Below, piece after piece: positions 60,601-64,000 of a DNA stretch of 64,000 nucleotides. The DNA is taken from NCBI GenBank assembly GCA_003864495.1, contig ML133427.1:289703-353702 (forward strand). Reading direction: 5' to 3'. The notes below the pieces were generated by a model, which saw only the letters and a program-made list of their open reading frames with translations, ran no database searches and was not told where the DNA came from. A program made the translations under genes and the position numbers. Origin of the DNA: Nemopilema nomurai (Eukaryota; Cnidaria; Scyphozoa; Rhizostomeae; Rhizostomatidae). How positions within the stretch are numbered: the stretch's first letter is position 1; each line of letters starts with the position of its first letter.

Positions 60601-63587
60601 CTAGCCAGATATCCTCCGACGTTTTGTTCACTTTGTTGGGTGCTCTTAGGGATGAAGAGTTCTCAGATCTAGAAGTCACTGCTAAAAATGGCAAAATTGT
60701 GAGTGTTCTACTGCAGTTTTATCCATTTCTTGTTGTTCTGTTATTTCTATTTGTTTCTCTATAAAATTCTGGTTCTGTCATATGATAAAATGTTTAACGA
60801 TAGCTAAAGAAAATTTTAAGAATCTATCCCATTACTTATTTCCACAATGCTAGATTAGATAACTGCAGTTTGGTCCAGCACTTTTGTCTTGTGAATTTTC
60901 TTATTTGTATGTCATTTTTCAAGCACCTCGAAATTATTTACATTCGCGGCTTAGCCTCGTCAAAGCTTGAACACCGATATATTCGGCTGCCAGTTGTCTC
61001 TCTCACATCAAACTGTGCAATCATTTTAAGTGAAAATTTCCTTCTAGTTTAAGTGCCACAAATGCATTCTCGCGTCTCTCTTTCCATCTGAGAGATTTGA
61101 CTCGGACAGGACCCTTCTTCACGGCCTAAGTGAGGCTGGGGTATATGCAGTTCTGCATTTCGCATACAGCGGAAGCCTCCCTGACGATCTACCACCTGAT
61201 GCTGCAAAGGAGCTTTTAGAAGCGCTCCACGCGATTCAATCGGCAGGCCGCCTCGTTAATGAGATCAAACAATTTTTGTTGCAATTTGATGCAATGCAAG
61301 GTTGGTACTTGGCCTCATTTTCATGATTGCCACAAGTTGTTTCCCATTTAACACCTATAAATCAAAATAAATGCAATAATGTAATAACATACTTCCGCCC
61401 TACAATCGTTTTGAAGCGGATTTTTTGTTGAATGGCATTGAGCTCAGACTTGTGCTCTGTTCTTGCACTTTAAACTTGAATATGCTTTTTTCCCTTTCTT
61501 AATGGTTTTTGTGGCTAAAATAGCGAGACGCGATCTTGCCTCACATTTTTCAACTGCTGAAGGCCTTTTAACAACATTCGTAATCATTTTACAAACAACA
61601 ATCCTTTTAAATGAATTTCCATTATCTTTACATTGCCAGAATCTGTAAACTTCTCATTTATTTTAATTGCCGTTTTCTTTTCTTCAGTTTTGGAAGAACT
61701 GGCATCTGATATCGATGAATGCGGTAAAAAGATAATACAACTGATAGGAAGTGTGAAAATGACAAACGCCCGTGATTTCCTTTCCAATGAGCCACATACG
61801 TTGGTGGAAATTTTCAAGCAAGTCCTTGGAGAAGCAAGCATGGGTGAGTCAGGAAAGTCATTTAAGACTGGTTCCCCATGATTTTTTTGGCAGACGGCTA
61901 ATTGTATTATGGCTTTTTTCAATATGTGTTTCCTTAGAAATTTTTGTCACACGTCAATTTGGTTATTTGTTGCATGTTCCTAATGTTGACTTAGAAAGGA
62001 GTTGCTATTTTCTTTATTTCACATAAGCTGATGATTATTTTCTGGCCTAATATTTTGAGCTCCCTCTCTCTATTTGAGAAAAGAATAACAACGAAAATGA
62101 TGAATTTTTCTCATGGATATTTATTTCTCTTTCTTTCAAACACTTACAAGTTTTTTTAAGAATTTCCATTTTCGTAGTTAAGCTCAATAAGCAAACATTG
62201 ACGTTTACATTTCCCTAAATCATACACTTTCGCTTCAATTGCTTTTATTGCCACTCTATAAATTTTAAAGGTGTTATCGAAACCATGTTTGCAGATGAAA
62301 TTGCGTAATTTCTCTTTTTCTATAACGCAAACAGTTTTCTGGGAATCAATAGTAACGAGCTTGAGCCAATCTAACCGAAACAGTGTTTCCTGTTTTTAAA
62401 ACATTTTCCGGTCATAGACCCTGAACACGCTCTTTCTATTTCAGCCTTTGCTAAGTTTCTTGTGTGGTGTGAAAAGTTCCACGGCAATAGGCACAGATTC
62501 CCCAAGAAGTCACGCCAAGATCTTTGTAAGAAATTCGTCAGTATGTACGTGTGAATATACTTTTTTGTGGTTAAGCTTTTCATGTTTTCATCTACTGCCA
62601 GCAAGTTATGACTGGTTTCCTGTCTTTTCAATCCTGATTTCTAGCAGTTAATGCTTTAGACATTACCTGGGGTGAATTGAGTTTGGGAACATCAGCAGCA
62701 GCTATCTAAAAGTCTAAAGAATAAATAGCTAAGCAAGTGGAAATTTAAATGCTTCACAATTTGTAATGTAAAGCAATGCTTCGCATTTCCACACTGCTCA
62801 AAGAAAGACAAGTGATGGATGGTTTTGAGTTTTAGAATGCAGCCAAATTCAAGATTAGCTATACATCATCAATTTATGACCGCATTACCAATACATTACC
62901 TACTAATTGATAAACAAATTACTATACATAACCAATTGATAAATTTTTAGATCGAGTTTCTGAAATCTTTTTCTTTGTTTTCCTAAGGATTTTAGGCCAT
63001 GTCAGGAGTTTGGAATCCGAGAAGGATTACCTAGAAGCTGTTTTTAAATCTACATCGATGGAATCCATTACAGCCCTCGCTGAATACATTTTGCCTCAGG
63101 TGCAGCTTGCCTTGTAACCCTCCATTGCTGCTAAAATGATCATTTGTTAACGTTTGCAAGATGATTACGTTTTGAGCTTTTAAATGACATGCTGTAAATC
63201 CTCGAACTAGCACCATCACCTTGAGAAAGTACTCCATATTTTAGGCAATAGCAGAAGAGTCAATATAGCACTTCGTTTGGATAAAGCCCAAGGCCTATTA
63301 ATACATTTAAATATATCTCAAATAACGAGAAAAAGTACTTTTAACCTATTATGCCTGCCATATTATCTCGAGATGTCATTGCTCTGCGTAGCACCCGCAG
63401 GACAAACGCGTTGCATAGATTGAAAAGGAATCCAATGTTTCAGGCAGGAGATGTCGTCAGTGCTGCCATGGTTATCAAGCGGACCATTGAGGAGACTACT
63501 GAAAGAATAATGGCCGACATGGAGAAGTCAAATTCAAGGCTTCGAGATCAGCAACAAGGACACAAGTCCTTGTGGAAGATGAAGAAT
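57618..63587 (+). CDS. BTB-domain protein, 5' part (gene runs past the window)
   Basis: Eleven in-phase exons (57618-57650, 58174-58259, 58992-59085, 59742-59810, 60303-60368, 60597-60698, 61048-61300, 61688-61843, 62445-62540, 62996-63099, 63444-63587) give 401 codons with an open end. The start ATG (MRKRHFHGSWR) lies in a 33-nt exon with a strong gtgagtt donor. Residues about 117-205 form a BTB/POZ-like domain: 'DEEFSDLEVTAKNGKIFKCH', a KCILASL segment, then GVYAVLHFAYSGSLPDDLP, the usual '(l/f)-x-Y-x-Y-(t/s)-G' strand-helix. Before it is an unusual N-terminal module (FCSWKPHPNAEKYPFMDAETF, NLWKLWMFTSLGIPIIFD). After it come long helical segments (VLEELASDIDECGKKI, MAFAKFLVWCEKFHG, TIEETTERIMADMEK). 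BTB domains dimerise and often link substrates to Cullin-3. I recognise no specific family. At least one more exon lies right of 63587. Confidence 0.65.
58395..58650 (+). mobile_element. tRNA-derived SINE-like element
   Basis: In intron 2 of the BTB gene, TGAGTCAGTGG (a degenerate A box) is followed by a perfect B box, GGTTCGAGTCC, at tRNA-like spacing. A ~180-bp unrelated body follows, and the element ends in an A-rich tail (gaaatagaaactaaatactaaat). This is the usual build of a tRNA-derived SINE. Confidence 0.5.
60242..60290 (+). repeat. Short tandem repeat, ~18-bp unit
   Basis: ATGAATTTATTTGATG plus two or three variable bases occurs twice in full with a third partial copy, just upstream of exon 5 of the BTB gene. 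Confidence 0.75.
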
Positions 63588-63710
63588 GTATATTTTCTTA
63601 GTTCTTCCCTACACTTTCTATTTGTTTCTTTAGCAGTTTTTTATCTTCTTGACTTTTGAGCTTTCAATAGTGTCAAATTTTGTAACAGTCATATCGATAG
63701 TATTAACTGT

Positions 63711-63775
63711 TATCATTACAGTTGTAATCATTATTATTACTGTTATTGTTATTATCTCTATTATTCTTATTGCTT
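63711..63775 (+). repeat. (ATT)n-type microsatellite
   Basis: Imperfect ATT/GTT trinucleotide tract in the intron after the last visible BTB-gene exon. Confidence 0.8.
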
Positions 63776-64000
63776 TGACAAATCTAATAATGTATTCATT
63801 TTTTCGCTTTAATTTCCATCAATACTTTTGTGCATTGTTATTATTACCAAGACTTTATTATTACATTGATGGAAAAATTTGTACTACTTAAACGAAAAAA
63901 AAATTTCCACTGTTTTTGTTCTGAGAAATTTTCGCGGTTCTTACATAGTTTGACGTTTTGTTCCCTTTCGCTTGAAAAGATCAAATTTGTGGTAGAATTG

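Overview
This is eukaryotic nuclear DNA from an animal. It is AT-rich, its genes are split by GT-AG introns, and the recognisable genes are metazoan orthologues. The mix of vertebrate-like exon structures, lineages such as Pkr1 and a PIDD-like LRR-ZU5-death-domain protein, and the MITE and pogo debris suggests a marine invertebrate. My best guess is an anthozoan cnidarian (coral or anemone), but nothing in the window proves it. No prokaryotic, viral or CRISPR features were seen.

Layout, left to right. 1-0.84 kb: Pkr1-type V-ATPase assembly factor (+). 3.1-4.6 kb: intronless beta-propeller/SOCS-box protein (+). 5.6-6.6 kb: C7orf50 (WKF-domain) homologue (-). 7.5-14.3 kb: seven-exon PIDD-like gene (+) encoding LRRs, two ZU5 domains, a UPA-like region and two death domains. 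16.9-17.4 kb (-) and 17.5-19.4 kb (+): a DUF1772 membrane protein and a UQCC4/CCSMST1-like mitochondrial protein, head to head across 117 bp. 20.7-21.6 kb: intron-containing histone H3.3 (-). 23.1-35.4 kb: 15-exon ELAC2 (long tRNase Z, +), with a dead pogo-like transposon, a long-TIR MITE and a tRNA-like relic in its introns. 37.8-44.5 kb: 8-exon PKA type I regulatory subunit (+). 44.5-46.6 kb: retrotransposon RT fragments and a hAT-type MITE with an 8-bp target duplication. 46.6-56.1 kb: 21-exon NOL11 (+). 57.6 kb to the right edge: 5' part of a BTB-domain gene of unknown role (+), running out of the window.

Exon coordinates were chosen by GT-AG signals, reading phase and similarity to remembered family members. 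For every multi-exon gene closed within the window the exon lengths sum to a whole number of codons with no internal stop. That is strong internal support but not transcript evidence. The genes are not a functional cluster. Housekeeping RNA and nucleolar functions (ELAC2, NOL11, C7orf50), mitochondrial or membrane assembly (Pkr1, UQCC4, DUF1772), chromatin (H3.3) and signalling (PKA-RI, PIDD-like, SOCS-box) sit side by side, as is normal for an animal chromosome. The most unusual locus is the PIDD-like gene: it keeps the His-Phe-Ser self-cleavage motif in ZU5-1, carries His-Phe-Thr in ZU5-2, and ends in two death-fold domains instead of one.
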